A stretch of 64,000 nucleotides of DNA from Streptomyces sp. NBC_01465 (GCF_036227325.1 NZ_CP109467.1:3224001-3288000); one strand, 5' to 3'. Positions 41,788-50,790 are shown, counted from the first letter of the stretch. A program made the numbers and translations. Notes: generated from the letters alone by a model not told the origin.

Positions 41788-43374
41788 CTACTCCCACTCG
41801 ATGGTGCCCGGCGGCTTGCTCGTCACGTCGAGGACGACGCGGTTCACATCGGCCACCTCGTTGGTGATCCGCGTCGAGATCTTCGCGAGCACGTCGTACG
41901 GCATCCGCGTCCAGTCCGCCGTCATGGCGTCCTCGGACGAGACGGGCCGGAGCACGATCGGGTGCCCGTACGTCCGCCCGTCGCCCTGCACACCCACGGA
42001 CCGCACGTCCGCGAGCAGCACGACCGGGCACTGCCAGATGGAACGGTCGAGACCGGCCGCGGACAGCTCCTCGCGGGCGATCGCGTCGGCATCGCGCAGC
42101 AGGTCGAGCCGCTCCTTGGTGACCTCGCCGACGATACGGATACCGAGGCCGGGGCCCGGGAACGGCTGGCGCTGGACGATCTCCTCCGGCAGCCCCAGCT
42201 GCTGGCCGACCATCCGGACCTCGTCCTTGAAGAGCTGGCGCAGCGGCTCGACGAGCTCGAACTCGATGTCGTCGGGGAGCCCGCCCACGTTGTGGTGGGA
42301 CTTGATGTTGGCGGTGCCGGTGCCGCCGCCCGACTCCACGACGTCCGGGTACAGGGTGCCCTGCACCAGGAAGGCCACATCCTCGCCGCCCTCGGCGATG
42401 ATCTCGGCCTGCGCCTGCTCGAAGACGCGAATGAACTCGCGCCCGATGATCTTCCGCTTCGCCTCGGGGTCCGAGACCCCGGCGAGCGCGTCCAGGAAGC
42501 GCTTCTCGGCGTCGACGACCACGAGGCGGGCGCCGGTCGCCGCGACGAAGTCCTTCTCGACCTGCTCGGTCTCGCCCTTGCGCATCAGCCCGTGGTCGAC
42601 GTACACGCAGGTCAGCTGGTCACCGATGGCCTTCTGTACGAGGGCCGCCGCGACCGCGGAGTCCACGCCGCCCGAGAGCCCGCAGATGGCGCGCTTGGTG
42701 CCGACCTGCTCGCGGATGAGGGCGACCTGCTCCTCGATGACGTTGCCCGTCGTCCAGGTCGGCTCGATGCCCGCGCCCCGGTAGAGGAAGTGCTCCAGGA
42801 CCTGCTGGCCGTGCGTGGAGTGCATGACCTCGGGGTGGTACTGGACGCCGTAGAGACGCTTCTCGTCGTTCTCGAAGGCGGCGACCGGCACGACGTCCGT
42901 GGACGCCGAGACGATGAATCCCTCGGGGGCCGCGCTGCACGCGTCGCCGTGCGACATCCACACCGACTGGTCGACCGGGGTGCCCTCGAAGAGGGTGGAG
43001 CCGGCCTGCGAGACGACCAGCGGGGTGCGGCCGTACTCACGCGCCCCGTTGTCGTCGACGGTGCCGCCCAGGGTGGTCGCCATCAGCTGGAATCCGTAGC
43101 ACATGCCGAAGACCGGGACCCCGGCCTCGAAGAGCGCGCGGTCGACGGTCGGGGCGCCTTCCGCGTACACCGACGAGGGGCCGCCGGAGAGGATGATCGC
43201 CTTCGGGTTCTTGGCCAGCATCTCGGCCACGGGCATCGTGCTGGGCACGATCTCGCTGTAGACCCGCGCCTCACGGACGCGACGGGCGATGAGCTGGGCG
43301 TACTGGGCGCCGAAGTCGACAACGAGGACTACGTCCGGGCTGCTGTCGGGGGCGGCGGAGGGTGCAGCTGGCAC
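41788..43374 (-). CDS. guaA: GMP synthase (glutamine-hydrolysing)
   Basis: A 528-residue protein from a GTG at 43374 with GGAAGG upstream. The glutamine amidotransferase domain has [17 protein letters not shown] (Cys nucleophile) and [12 protein letters not shown], and the ATP-pyrophosphatase domain has [17 protein letters not shown] (PP loop). It converts XMP to GMP. Length matches the family. The gene is followed on the opposite strand by the chorismate mutase leader region, whose promoter lies just beyond its start. Confidence 0.96.
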   Translation of the reverse strand: MPAAPSAAPDSSPDVVLVVDFGAQYAQLIARRVREARVYSEIVPSTMPVAEMLAKNPKAIILSGGPSSVYAEGAPTVDRALFEAGVPVFGMCYGFQLMATTLGGTVDDNGAREYGRTPLVVSQAGSTLFEGTPVDQSVWMSHGDACSAAPEGFIVSASTDVVPVAAFENDEKRLYGVQYHPEVMHSTHGQQVLEHFLYRGAGIEPTWTTGNVIEEQVALIREQVGTKRAICGLSGGVDSAVAAALVQKAIGDQLTCVYVDHGLMRKGETEQVEKDFVAATGARLVVVDAEKRFLDALAGVSDPEAKRKIIGREFIRVFEQAQAEIIAEGGEDVAFLVQGTLYPDVVESGGGTGTANIKSHHNVGGLPDDIEFELVEPLRQLFKDEVRMVGQQLGLPEEIVQRQPFPGPGLGIRIVGEVTKERLDLLRDADAIAREELSAAGLDRSIWQCPVVLLADVRSVGVQGDGRTYGHPIVLRPVSSEDAMTADWTRMPYDVLAKISTRITNEVADVNRVVLDVTSKPPGTIEWE

Positions 43375-43442
43375 GAGGGCGGCCTTCCGGCGATGCAAAG
43401 GGGGTCTGTTTTGTCGATTCTAACGGCCCGCGAACATCGGAC

Positions 43443-43472
43443 TTGTCTCTCCCTCCGAAGCCCGGCCATACT
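43443..43472 (+). promoter_or_regulatory. Promoter of the chorismate mutase leader transcript
   Basis: TTGTCT (43443-43448) and CATACT (43467-43472) with an 18-base spacer match -35 and -10 boxes. The start of transcription would fall at or next to the leader-peptide ATG at 43479, so the leader would be leaderless. Confidence 0.55.
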
Positions 43473-43478
43473 GACCCC

Positions 43479-43550
43479 ATGCACAAGCACCTCACGTACG
43501 TCTTTACCTATGGCACCGGGCCCACCGGCTGCCATGGTCGTGCTGCTTGA
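43479..43550 (+). CDS. Putative leader peptide with aromatic codons
   Basis: An ATG at 43479 opens a 23-residue peptide, MHKHLTYVFTY then GTGPTGCHGRAA, ending at TGA 43548-43550. It holds Tyr7, Phe9 and Tyr11 within five residues. It is followed by a strong terminator hairpin before the chorismate mutase gene. The layout matches amino-acid attenuators in which ribosome stalling at scarce Tyr/Phe codons prevents termination. No Shine-Dalgarno sequence precedes it. It is a prediction only. Confidence 0.6.
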   Translation: MHKHLTYVFTYGTGPTGCHGRAA

Positions 43551-43560
43551 GCAACTAGCC

Positions 43561-43610
43561 AGCAACTTCCCAGGCGCCCCGGGCCGACAAGGCCCGGGGC
43601 GCCTGTTGCT
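43561..43610 (+). terminator. Attenuator hairpin before chorismate mutase
   Basis: A perfect 15-bp stem (43571-43585 with 43591-43605, loop GACAA) is flanked by AGCAA and TTGCT that extend the pairing. It begins 10-20 bases after the leader peptide stop and lies 53 bases before the chorismate mutase start, with TTGCTTTCC on its 3' side. A repeated GCAAC (near 43551 and 43562) might take part in an alternative, antiterminating fold. Confidence 0.7.
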
Positions 43611-43662
43611 TTCCGGACCTGGTCGATCAGGGGGGCCGCCCTTCCCACCAGGAGCTACGGAC

Positions 43663-43923
43663 ATGACTGCCACCACCAGCACCGAGAACCTCATCAGCGA
43701 CTCCCGCGCCCGTATCGACGCGATGGACGACCGGATCATCGGCCTGATCCAGGAGCGGATGGCCGTGTCCGCCGTCATCCAGGAGGCCCGGATGACGTCG
43801 GGCGGACGCCGGGTGAACCTCTCGCGCGAGATGGAGGTCCTCAGCCACTACAGCGACGCGCTGGGCAAGCCGGGGACGTCGCTGGCGATGACGATGCTGG
43901 AGCTGTGCCGGGGCCGGATCTGA
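43663..43923 (+). CDS. Chorismate mutase (AroQ type)
   Basis: An 86-residue all-helical protein; ATG with AGGAG 8 bases upstream. The conserved residues appear in RIDAMDDRIIGLIQERMAVS (Arg and Asp), the middle ARMTSGGRRVNLSREMEVLS (Arg) and the final helix LAMTMLELCRGRI. It converts chorismate to prephenate, the first step to Tyr and Phe. The leader region before it looks like an aromatic-amino-acid attenuator, which fits the product. Confidence 0.9.
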   Translation: MTATTSTENLISDSRARIDAMDDRIIGLIQERMAVSAVIQEARMTSGGRRVNLSREMEVLSHYSDALGKPGTSLAMTMLELCRGRI

Positions 43924-44118
43924 GCCGCGTCCGAGCCGTATCTGAGTTCGGGCACCACCCCCACCCGTATGGCGCGTGACCGCCCCACCGCCCCTTCGTT
44001 GGTCCGGGCAACACCACGCGTGGCTTCGCTGGGGCGTGAGACGTACTGCACGTGCGTCGTGGGACCTCGCCCCAGTGCCCGTGACCGGACGGCAGGGGAC
44101 AGCAGCCCGGTCACTCAG

Positions 44119-44160
44119 AAAAAAGACGGTCGGCTCCGGGGACGCCCGGAGCCGGCCGTC
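44119..44160 (-). terminator. Intrinsic terminator reading leftward
   Basis: A 16-bp stem (44125-44140 with 44145-44160, one G-U pair, 4-base loop) is followed on the minus strand by six U residues (AAAAAA at 44119-44124 on the plus strand). This is the clearest rho-independent terminator in the window, yet no minus-strand gene ends here; a second terminator already lies just after the LAXTG gene. Confidence 0.75.
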
Positions 44161-44387
44161 CGCAGGCGGGATCCGGTCCAAACGGTTGCGCGAGCCGCCG
44201 TCGATCCCGCACGATGCAGAGACAACCCCCGTACTGCGCACCCCAGTTGCCAAAGGTCGAGACCATCCGCGCGCCCCCCGCGCGCCCCGTGTCCGCCCCG
44301 GCGCACAGGACGCGCACAGACCAGCGGCGCGACCCCCCGGCGCCGCGCATCGGCACCGGCGCTGCCCTGACGTCGGTGCTGAACGCC
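44161..44387 (-). ncRNA. Possible small RNA on the minus strand
   Basis: The interval lies between the terminator of the LAXTG gene (44388-44421) and the U-tract terminator at 44119-44160, both reading leftward. No protein frame in it has a convincing start. A transcript starting in this interval would be about 150-260 bases with a canonical 3' end. There is no recognised RNA family and no promoter clear enough to define the 5' end. Confidence 0.3.
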
Positions 44388-44421
44388 AAGGGCCCCGCAG
44401 AGGCGACTCCGCGGGGCCCTT
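44388..44421 (-). terminator. Terminator of the LAXTG surface-protein gene
   Basis: AAGGGCCCCGC (44388-44398) pairs perfectly with GCGGGGCCCTT (44411-44421), 12-base loop, 24 bases after the minus-strand stop at 44446. Confidence 0.7.
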
Positions 44422-44445
44422 CGCTCTGTTCCCGTACTTGAGGTG

Positions 44446-46083
44446 CTACGCCCTGCGCCTGCGCGCCACGACGTACAGCGCACCGCCCGCGGCGAGCGCG
44501 GCCGCGGCGGCACCCATCGGGAGCAGCGACGAGGAGCCGGTGGAGGCGAGGGAGCCGCCGCCGTCGGTCGTGGTGTTGGAGTTGCCGCCCGACGTGGACG
44601 AACCGCCGGTGGCGGTGGGCGTCGGGGACGGGGTGGCCGAGGCGCTCGGGGCGGGCTTCGGGGTGCCGTTGAGGATCAGCTGGGCGGTGTTGTTCGACGC
44701 GGTGGGGTCGAAGGGGAGCTTCGGCTCCTGCTGGTGCGTGTTCCGTACGGTGACCGCGCCCTTCGCGTCCTTCACCACCTTGTTGATCTTCAGCTCGAAG
44801 GGCAGCGCGAGGTCCGCGTCCTCCCTCACGATGTGCGACGTGGGGCAGACGTAGCGGGGCGCGCCCAGCTGCTTCTCGCGGTACTCGCCGTCGATCGTCT
44901 TCGGTTCGCACGACGCGGGCTTCTTGGTGACCTCGGCGCCCGCGGGCACGGTGAAGTCGACGACCGCGACGTTCTCGCCGGAGCGCAGGTACGCGATCCA
45001 GGCCGGACCCTTATTGCGGAAGCCGACCTTGGCCTTGACGGTCTCGCCCGCCTTGCCGGTGACGGCATCGCCGTACGCGCGGAAGTCGGCCTTGTTGACG
45101 GCCTGGAAGTCGAACTCCTGCTGGTTGTCCCAGGGGTCGAGGTCCGAGGACTGCGTGGAGATCTTCTTCGGCGTGGCGGTGAGGAGCGGCCCGGCGGAGT
45201 GGAACGTCGCCTTCGGGTCCTCCTCGATCCGGTAGATGAAGGACTCGATGTACGCGTGGTCGGTGGCCCTGATGCCCAGCGGCTCGTCCAGCTCGTAGAC
45301 CGTGCCCGCCTTGTACGTACCGGAGAAGTGGCACTGCACATCGGTGCTGTCGCCGAAGTGCTGGTCGCTGACGTCGGTGTACTCGCAGTTGCCGTACTTC
45401 TGCGCGAACTCGAGGCCGTGCGAGGCCTTGAGCGTGAGCAGCACACCGTCGGCATCCGTGGTGCCGGTGTTGGCGAAGGAGAGCTTGCCGCCCTGGACCT
45501 GCCCCGGCTTGATCTTCTGCTTCAGCGGCAGCTTGTTCATGACGAGGTCGGGACCGCCGACCGTCACCTTGGTGGAGAAGGAGGTGAAGGTCGCGCCGTC
45601 CGCCTTGGCGGTCACCTTCATGCTGCCGGTGGCGCCGAGCTTGCTGTCCTTGGCGGCGGTGACGTCGACGCGGGCGGCGGTGGAGAGGCCCGGCCAGAGG
45701 CCGTGGTGCGTGCAGACGGCGGTCGCGCCGGTGACGCTGCAGTCGGAGACCGACCCCTCGCTGTCGAAGGCGATGTCGGCGACTCCGGCCAGTCCGCGCA
45801 GATCGAAGGTGACGGTGACGTCGCCGTCGAAGGCGCCGTTCTCCTCGTCCTGGCTGGGGTTTTCGAGGGTGACGTCGAAACTGGCCGCCTTCGGCTTCCC
45901 GCCGGCGGGGTACGGGTGCACGGCGACCGTGTCCTCACCGGACAGCGTGAAAACGGGGTTCGCGGCGGGGGCGGCGGCGGAGGCCGGGGCGCCCGGGACC
46001 GTCGTATCGGCGAATGCGGGAGCACCGCCCAGACCGACGGCTATCAACCCTGCTGCGGCAACTACGAGGGAACGGCGTCTCAT
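44446..46083 (-). CDS. LAXTG cell-wall-anchored surface protein (large)
   Basis: A 545-residue protein from the ATG of MRRRSLVVAAAGLIAVGLGG, a Sec signal ending near APAFADTT. The body is beta-rich with repeated patterns of a DUF11/adhesin-like kind (VTLENPSQDEENGAFDGDVT; LSFANTGTTDADGVLLTLKA) and several Cys. A Thr/Ser/Pro-rich stalk precedes the sorting signal GSLASTGSSSLLPMGAAAAA, followed by a hydrophobic stretch and RRRRA. LASTG fits the LAXTG motif of sortase E substrates in streptomycetes. It is divergent from a second LAXTG gene. Confidence 0.87.
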   Translation of the reverse strand: MRRRSLVVAAAGLIAVGLGGAPAFADTTVPGAPASAAAPAANPVFTLSGEDTVAVHPYPAGGKPKAASFDVTLENPSQDEENGAFDGDVTVTFDLRGLAGVADIAFDSEGSVSDCSVTGATAVCTHHGLWPGLSTAARVDVTAAKDSKLGATGSMKVTAKADGATFTSFSTKVTVGGPDLVMNKLPLKQKIKPGQVQGGKLSFANTGTTDADGVLLTLKASHGLEFAQKYGNCEYTDVSDQHFGDSTDVQCHFSGTYKAGTVYELDEPLGIRATDHAYIESFIYRIEEDPKATFHSAGPLLTATPKKISTQSSDLDPWDNQQEFDFQAVNKADFRAYGDAVTGKAGETVKAKVGFRNKGPAWIAYLRSGENVAVVDFTVPAGAEVTKKPASCEPKTIDGEYREKQLGAPRYVCPTSHIVREDADLALPFELKINKVVKDAKGAVTVRNTHQQEPKLPFDPTASNNTAQLILNGTPKPAPSASATPSPTPTATGGSSTSGGNSNTTTDGGGSLASTGSSSLLPMGAAAAALAAGGALYVVARRRRA

Positions 46084-46325
46084 CACGTCTCTCTGGGATC
46101 GGCGGGACCTGTGCGGCAGCTGTGACAGCGGCGGCACCGGTTCGACCGGGAGGCGGCGGCGAAAGTTGTACGGATCCGATGTGACCGGCGTCACATAAGA
46201 ATTCTGTGAGAACGGACGCAACCATTCCTCTCGGCGGGCGGTCTCCTTTGCGAAACCAACGGCCCCACCCTCGTGTCCCGCACTTCGGCAAGGCCTCCTG
46301 TTCCGTCGCACCACCAGAGGTCTGC
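46084..46325. other. Divergent promoter region of two LAXTG genes
   Basis: 242 bp between the two divergent surface-protein genes, holding both promoters. A GTGAC/GTCAC-like segment occurs near 46180. No clear operator can be defined. Confidence 0.45.
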
Positions 46326-47294
46326 ATGAAGCTCCGCCACGTCATGGCCGTCGCCGCCGCGACCGCAGTCATGAGTGCCCCGCTCGCGTACGCCGACGAG
46401 CCGGTCACCCCGACGCCGTCCGCGACCGAGTCGGGCCCGGCCACGACGGAGAGCGCGACCCCGACCGCACCGGCCGACGCAACGCCCAGCGGCTCGGCCT
46501 CGGCCTCGGCCAGTCCGTCCGATTCGGCTTCCGGACCGGCCGTAGCGCCGTCCCCGTCGGCCTCCGCGAGCAGCACGCCCTCCGCCGAACCGTCGGAATG
46601 CCCCCTCGACGAGGACGGCATCGACCTCGGCTCGAAGCTGGAACTGGGCATCCACGGCCTCCCGGGCAAGATCGTCGCGGGCAGCGGCTGGCACACGTTC
46701 TCGCTGCGCGCGACGAACACGTCGGACCAGGCGCTCGGCTACGTCGAGTGGGCGCTGTTCGTGGACAACGACTCGCTGAGCGAGGACAAGAACGCCTGGC
46801 TGAGCACCTTCACCCAGGTCCAGTACTGGGACGCGGCCGCCAAGAAGTGGACGTCGATGGACGACGACGTGCTCGGCGGCGGCGCGGCCTTCGGCGAGAC
46901 CGAACTCGGCCCGAAGCAGTACGTCGACCTCAAGCTGCGCCTGAACATCGGCGCGAAGGCCCCGAAGGGCGACGGCTTCTCGGTCGGCTTCGGCGGCTAC
47001 CTCGACAGCACCGAGAACTGCTTCCACGACGCCTACGCAGAGTGGGACTTCACGGTCCTCGCCCCCGGCAGCGGCAATGAGAACCCGGGCCAGGCCAAGC
47101 CCGGCAAGGGCACCGGCGAGGGCAAGACCCCGCAGGGCGGCATCACGTCCGAGGTCCCCGCGACCGGCAGCCTCGCCTCGACGGGCTCGTCGTCCATGGT
47201 CCCGACGATCGGGATCGCCGCCGGCATCGCCGTCGCACTCGGCGCCGGGACGCTGGTCGCCGTCCGCCGTCGTAAGGACGGTTCCGCCGCCTAG
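46326..47294 (+). CDS. LAXTG cell-wall-anchored surface protein (small)
   Basis: A 322-residue protein, ATG with AGAGG five bases upstream. The signal peptide (MKLRHVMAVAAATAVMSAPL and AYADEP) leads to a Pro/Thr/Ser/Ala-rich stalk of about 75 residues, a folded region with acidic Trp-rich segments (YVEWALFVDNDSLSEDKNAW; YWDAAAKKWTSMDDDVLGGG), and a GNENPGQAKPGKGTGEGKTP linker. The end SLASTGSSSMVPTIGIAAGI with RRRKDG is an LAXTG sorting signal like that of the divergent neighbour. Presumably anchored by sortase E. Confidence 0.87.
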   Translation: MKLRHVMAVAAATAVMSAPLAYADEPVTPTPSATESGPATTESATPTAPADATPSGSASASASPSDSASGPAVAPSPSASASSTPSAEPSECPLDEDGIDLGSKLELGIHGLPGKIVAGSGWHTFSLRATNTSDQALGYVEWALFVDNDSLSEDKNAWLSTFTQVQYWDAAAKKWTSMDDDVLGGGAAFGETELGPKQYVDLKLRLNIGAKAPKGDGFSVGFGGYLDSTENCFHDAYAEWDFTVLAPGSGNENPGQAKPGKGTGEGKTPQGGITSEVPATGSLASTGSSSMVPTIGIAAGIAVALGAGTLVAVRRRKDGSAA

Positions 47295-47310
47295 ACGGCA
47301 CACACAAGCT

Positions 47311-47354
47311 CACGAAGGGCGCTGCACTCGGAGGGGGGTGCAGCGCCCTTCGTG
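47311..47354. terminator. Bidirectional terminator between the LAXTG and GMC genes
   Basis: A perfect 17-bp stem (47311-47327 with 47338-47354) with a 10-base loop lies between two convergent stop codons. Arms read CACGAAGGGCGCTGCAC and its complement. Confidence 0.85.
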
Positions 47355-47363
47355 TGCCCGGAG

Positions 47364-49163
47364 TTACTTCTTCGGCGGGATCGGGGGGATCGCGACGAAC
47401 GGGAGCTTCAGGGCTCCGAAGGCGTCCTTCGGGACCGCCGGGGACACCGGCTCGACCGCCGCGAGGCGTTCGTACGCCTCGCCCTGGGCAGGGCGCTTGT
47501 CGGCCTCGCCCTTGTTCGGCCAGAACGACATCGCGCGCTCCGCCTGGGCGGTGATCGTCAGCGACGGGTTCACGCCCAGGTTCGCCGAGACCGCCGAGCC
47601 GTCGACGACGGAGATCCCGGGGTGGCCGTAGAGGCGGTGGTACGGGTCGATCACGCCCTCCTCCGGCGAGGCGCCGATCGGGCAGCCGCCGAGGAAGTGG
47701 GCGGTGAGCGGGGTGCCCATCAGTTCGCCGATGTTGGACCCCGCGAAGCCGTTGATCTCCTCCGCCATCAGCGAGGCCGCACGGCCGGCCGCCTCGATCT
47801 GCGTCGGGTTCGGGGCGCCGTGGCCCTGTTTGGCCGTCAGCAGGCCCTTTCCTATGCCGCCCGGCTTGCGGTACGTCGTCAGGGAGTTGTCCAGGGACTG
47901 CATCACGAGGCCGATGATCGTGCGCTCGGACCAGCGGCGGTTGGAGAGCGAACGGAGCGCCAGGGAAGGGTGTTTGGCGACATTGCCCAGCCAGCCGCGC
48001 ACCCGGTGGGCGCTGTAGGGGACCTGGAGGATGGACATGGAGCCCATCGCGTTGGAGCCCTTGCCGTAGCGGACCGGCTCGATGTGGGTGTCCTCGTCCG
48101 GGTGGATGGAGGAGGTGATCGCCACGCCTCGTGTGAAGTCGGCCTTCGACCCGCCGTGCTTCTTGGCGTAGCGGCGGTCCGTCGTCTGGGAGCCGACCAG
48201 CGCCTCGGAGTTGGTGCGGGTCAGTTCGCCGAGCTTCGCGGAGATGCGCGGGAGTTTTCCGCTGTCCTTCATCGTGTGGAGGAGGGTCTGGGTGCCGTAG
48301 GTGCCTGCCGCTACGACGACGTGGCGGGAGCGGAGCACGCGCGGCGCGGACTTCTTCTTGTCCGTGGGGACCGTCGTGACCGCGTAGCCGCCGTCCGCGT
48401 GGTCGGTTATCGCGGTGACGGAGGTGAGCGGGTGGACCACCGCGCCCGCCTTCTCGGCGAGGTAGAGGTAGTTCTCGTTGAGGGTGTTCTTGGCGCCGTG
48501 GCGGCAGCCCGTCATGCATTCGCCGCACTCGGTGCAGGACTTGCGGGAGGGGCCCGCGCCGCCGAAGTACGGGTCCTCGACTGCCGTACCCGGCTTGACC
48601 TTTGACGTACCGTCAGAGTCCTTGCCGTCGCCGAAGAAGACACCGACCGGCGCCATGTGGAAGCTGTCGCCGACGCCCATCGCCTGCGCCGTGGCCTTCA
48701 GGTGCACGTCCGAGGGGGTCATGGTCGGGTTCAGCCGTACGCCCAGCATCCGCTTGGCCTGGTCGTAGTACGGGGAGAGCTCCGCCTGCCAGTCGGTGAT
48801 CGACGCCCACTGGCGGTCCTTGAAGAAGGGCTCCGGCGGGACGTAGAGGGTGTTGGCGTAGTTGAGGGATCCGCCGCCCACGCCCGCGCCCGCCAGCACC
48901 ATGACATTGCCGAGGAGGTGCACGCGCTGGATGCCGTACAGGCCGAGCGCAGGCGCCCAGAGGTAGTTCTTGATGTCCCAGGAGTTCTTGGGGAGCGTGC
49001 CGGGGGTGAAGCGGCGGCCCGCCTCCAGGACGCCGACCCGGTAGCCCTTCTCCGTCAGGCGCAGGGCGGAGACCGAGCCGCCGAAGCCGGAGCCGACGAT
49101 CAGGACGTCGTAGTCGAACTCGGCGTCGTCCGACGGTATTTGGGCAGAGTTCTCCTGGGACAT
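47364..49163 (-). CDS. GMC-family FAD oxidoreductase with a four-Cys motif
   Basis: A 599-residue protein. The FAD site is YDVLIVGSGFGGSVSALRLT, and the GMC signature region continues with VLAGAGVGGGSLNYANTLYV. At the middle, SCTECGECMTGCRHGAKNTL (CxxCxxCxxxC) looks like an iron-sulfur cluster motif, as I recall in cholesterol-oxidase-like relatives. The end LTAHFLGGCPIGASPEEGVI and VVDGSAVSANLGVNPSLTIT is the usual catalytic His/Asn region. The substrate is not clear. AGGAG lies before the ATG. It is 19 bases downstream of the dehydrogenase gene, so the two form an operon. Confidence 0.92.
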   Translation of the reverse strand: MSQENSAQIPSDDAEFDYDVLIVGSGFGGSVSALRLTEKGYRVGVLEAGRRFTPGTLPKNSWDIKNYLWAPALGLYGIQRVHLLGNVMVLAGAGVGGGSLNYANTLYVPPEPFFKDRQWASITDWQAELSPYYDQAKRMLGVRLNPTMTPSDVHLKATAQAMGVGDSFHMAPVGVFFGDGKDSDGTSKVKPGTAVEDPYFGGAGPSRKSCTECGECMTGCRHGAKNTLNENYLYLAEKAGAVVHPLTSVTAITDHADGGYAVTTVPTDKKKSAPRVLRSRHVVVAAGTYGTQTLLHTMKDSGKLPRISAKLGELTRTNSEALVGSQTTDRRYAKKHGGSKADFTRGVAITSSIHPDEDTHIEPVRYGKGSNAMGSMSILQVPYSAHRVRGWLGNVAKHPSLALRSLSNRRWSERTIIGLVMQSLDNSLTTYRKPGGIGKGLLTAKQGHGAPNPTQIEAAGRAASLMAEEINGFAGSNIGELMGTPLTAHFLGGCPIGASPEEGVIDPYHRLYGHPGISVVDGSAVSANLGVNPSLTITAQAERAMSFWPNKGEADKRPAQGEAYERLAAVEPVSPAVPKDAFGALKLPFVAIPPIPPKK

Positions 49164-49182
49164 TGACTCTCCTCGTTCAGAA

Positions 49183-50790
49183 TTAGCGGAGGCGCAGGGC
49201 CTTCATTGCCTTCAGGCTGCGGGTCATGAACGCCGCGTACTTCTCGTCCGTCATCCCGAAGGACGGGGCCATCGGCATGATCCGCTGATGGGCGACCGTC
49301 TGCGCCTCGGTGTACTTGAGGATGCCCTCGGAGCCGTGCCGGCGGCCGAGCCCCGACTGCTTCATGCCGCCCATCGGGGACTGCACGCTGCCGTACGCGG
49401 GCGCGTAGCCCTCGTTGATGTTGACCGTGCCGGTCTGGAGGCGGGCGGCGACCGCGTGGCCGCGCTTGGCGTCCTTGGTCCAGACACTCGAATTCAGGCC
49501 GTACGGCGTCGCGTTGGCCTCGGCGATCGCCTTGTCCTCGTCGGAGAAGCGGTAGATCGAGACGACGGGGCCGAACGTTTCCTCGGCGCACACCGACATC
49601 GGCGCCTCGACACCGTCGAGGATCGTCGGCTCGTAGAAGAGCGGGCCGATGTCCGTGCGGTGCACACCGCCCGCGACGAGCTTCGCGCCCTTCTCGACGG
49701 CCTCCTCGACGTGGCGCTTGACCGTCTCCAGCTGGCGCTCGCCGACGAGGGATCCCATGTCGGCGCCGTACGCGAGCGAGGTGCCGAGCCGCATCGCCTT
49801 GGTGCGCGCGGCGAACCGGTCGACGAACTCGTCGGCGATCGACTCGTGGACGTACAGCCGCTCGATGGAGATGCAGAGCTGGCCGGCCGAGGAGTAGCAG
49901 GCGCGGACCGCGCCGGCCGCCGCCTTCTCGATGTCGGCGTCGGCGAGGACCAGCATGGCGTTCTTGCCGCCGAGCTCCAGCGATACGCCGACCAGGCGGG
50001 CGGCGGCGCCCTGCGCGACCTCGCGGCCGGTGCGGGTGGAGCCGGTGAAGGAGACGTAGTCCGCGTGCTTGACCAACTCCGGGCCCACGACCGGGCCTTC
50101 GCCGAGGACGATCTGGAAGACCTCGGACGGAAGACCGGCCTCGATGAGCAGGTCGCGCGCCCAGAGCGCGGTCAGCGCCGTCTCGGTGTCGGGCTTCATC
50201 ACGACCGCGTTGCCGGAGACGAAGGCCGGGAGCGCGTCGCCGACGGACAGCTCGAAGGGGTAGTTCCAGGGGGCGATCTGGCCGACGACGCCGCGCGGCT
50301 GGCGCAGTTCGGTGACCTTGGTGAGGGTCGGGACGGCGCCGGTGTGGCCCTTGGGCTTCAGGTACGAGGGGGCCTTGCGGCCGTAGTGGCGCGCGGCGAC
50401 GACGACGGCCTGGACCTCTTCGTGCGCGTGGAGGCGGGCCTTGCCGGTCTCCAGCTGGATGAGGTCGAGGACCTCCGACTGGCGGGCGAGCACCAGGTCG
50501 TGGAAGCGGAGGAGGACGGCGGCGCGGGCGCGGACCGGGGTCGCCGCCCAGGCGGACTGCGCCGCGCGGGCGCGGTCGAAGGCGGTCGCGACGTCCTCGG
50601 GGGTGGACTCGGGCAGGTCGGCCAGCTTCTCCCCGGTGAAGGGGGTGTGGTTGGCCGTACGGCCGCTGCCGACAACACCACGCGTGAGGTGCGCGATCAC
50701 CTCGGGGGTGACCACGTCCGCCGCGGTGCGTGCGCCTGCGGGTGCGGGGGCTATCGGATTGGTGCCGAGGGCAGCCTGCGAGTCCGTCAT
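49183..50790 (-). CDS. Succinate-semialdehyde dehydrogenase (NADP-dependent)
   Basis: A 535-residue aldehyde dehydrogenase. The general base Glu is in VSLELGGKNAMLVLADADIE, the nucleophile Cys in CYSSAGQLCISIERLYVHES, and the proline-rich cofactor motif in QIAPWNYPFELSVGDALPAF. The N-terminal leader up to VVTPEVIAHLTRGVVGSG is typical of the GabD2-like group. It should oxidise succinate semialdehyde or a similar aldehyde, feeding the TCA cycle. It leads the operon with the GMC oxidoreductase. Confidence 0.93.
   Translation of the reverse strand: MTDSQAALGTNPIAPAPAGARTAADVVTPEVIAHLTRGVVGSGRTANHTPFTGEKLADLPESTPEDVATAFDRARAAQSAWAATPVRARAAVLLRFHDLVLARQSEVLDLIQLETGKARLHAHEEVQAVVVAARHYGRKAPSYLKPKGHTGAVPTLTKVTELRQPRGVVGQIAPWNYPFELSVGDALPAFVSGNAVVMKPDTETALTALWARDLLIEAGLPSEVFQIVLGEGPVVGPELVKHADYVSFTGSTRTGREVAQGAAARLVGVSLELGGKNAMLVLADADIEKAAAGAVRACYSSAGQLCISIERLYVHESIADEFVDRFAARTKAMRLGTSLAYGADMGSLVGERQLETVKRHVEEAVEKGAKLVAGGVHRTDIGPLFYEPTILDGVEAPMSVCAEETFGPVVSIYRFSDEDKAIAEANATPYGLNSSVWTKDAKRGHAVAARLQTGTVNINEGYAPAYGSVQSPMGGMKQSGLGRRHGSEGILKYTEAQTVAHQRIMPMAPSFGMTDEKYAAFMTRSLKAMKALRLR

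Larger units (their letters stand above)
43924..44445. other. Non-coding region between chorismate mutase and the LAXTG gene
   Basis: About 520 bp without a credible protein gene. It contains two terminator hairpins (listed separately) and a stretch at about 44160-44387 bounded on its minus-strand side by a U-rich terminator, which may be a small RNA. Confidence 0.5.

Noticed and set aside
43627..44253. Minus-strand frame opposite chorismate mutase
   Set aside because: Antisense to a gene with a clear ribosome site and AroQ motifs; it has no recognisable domain.
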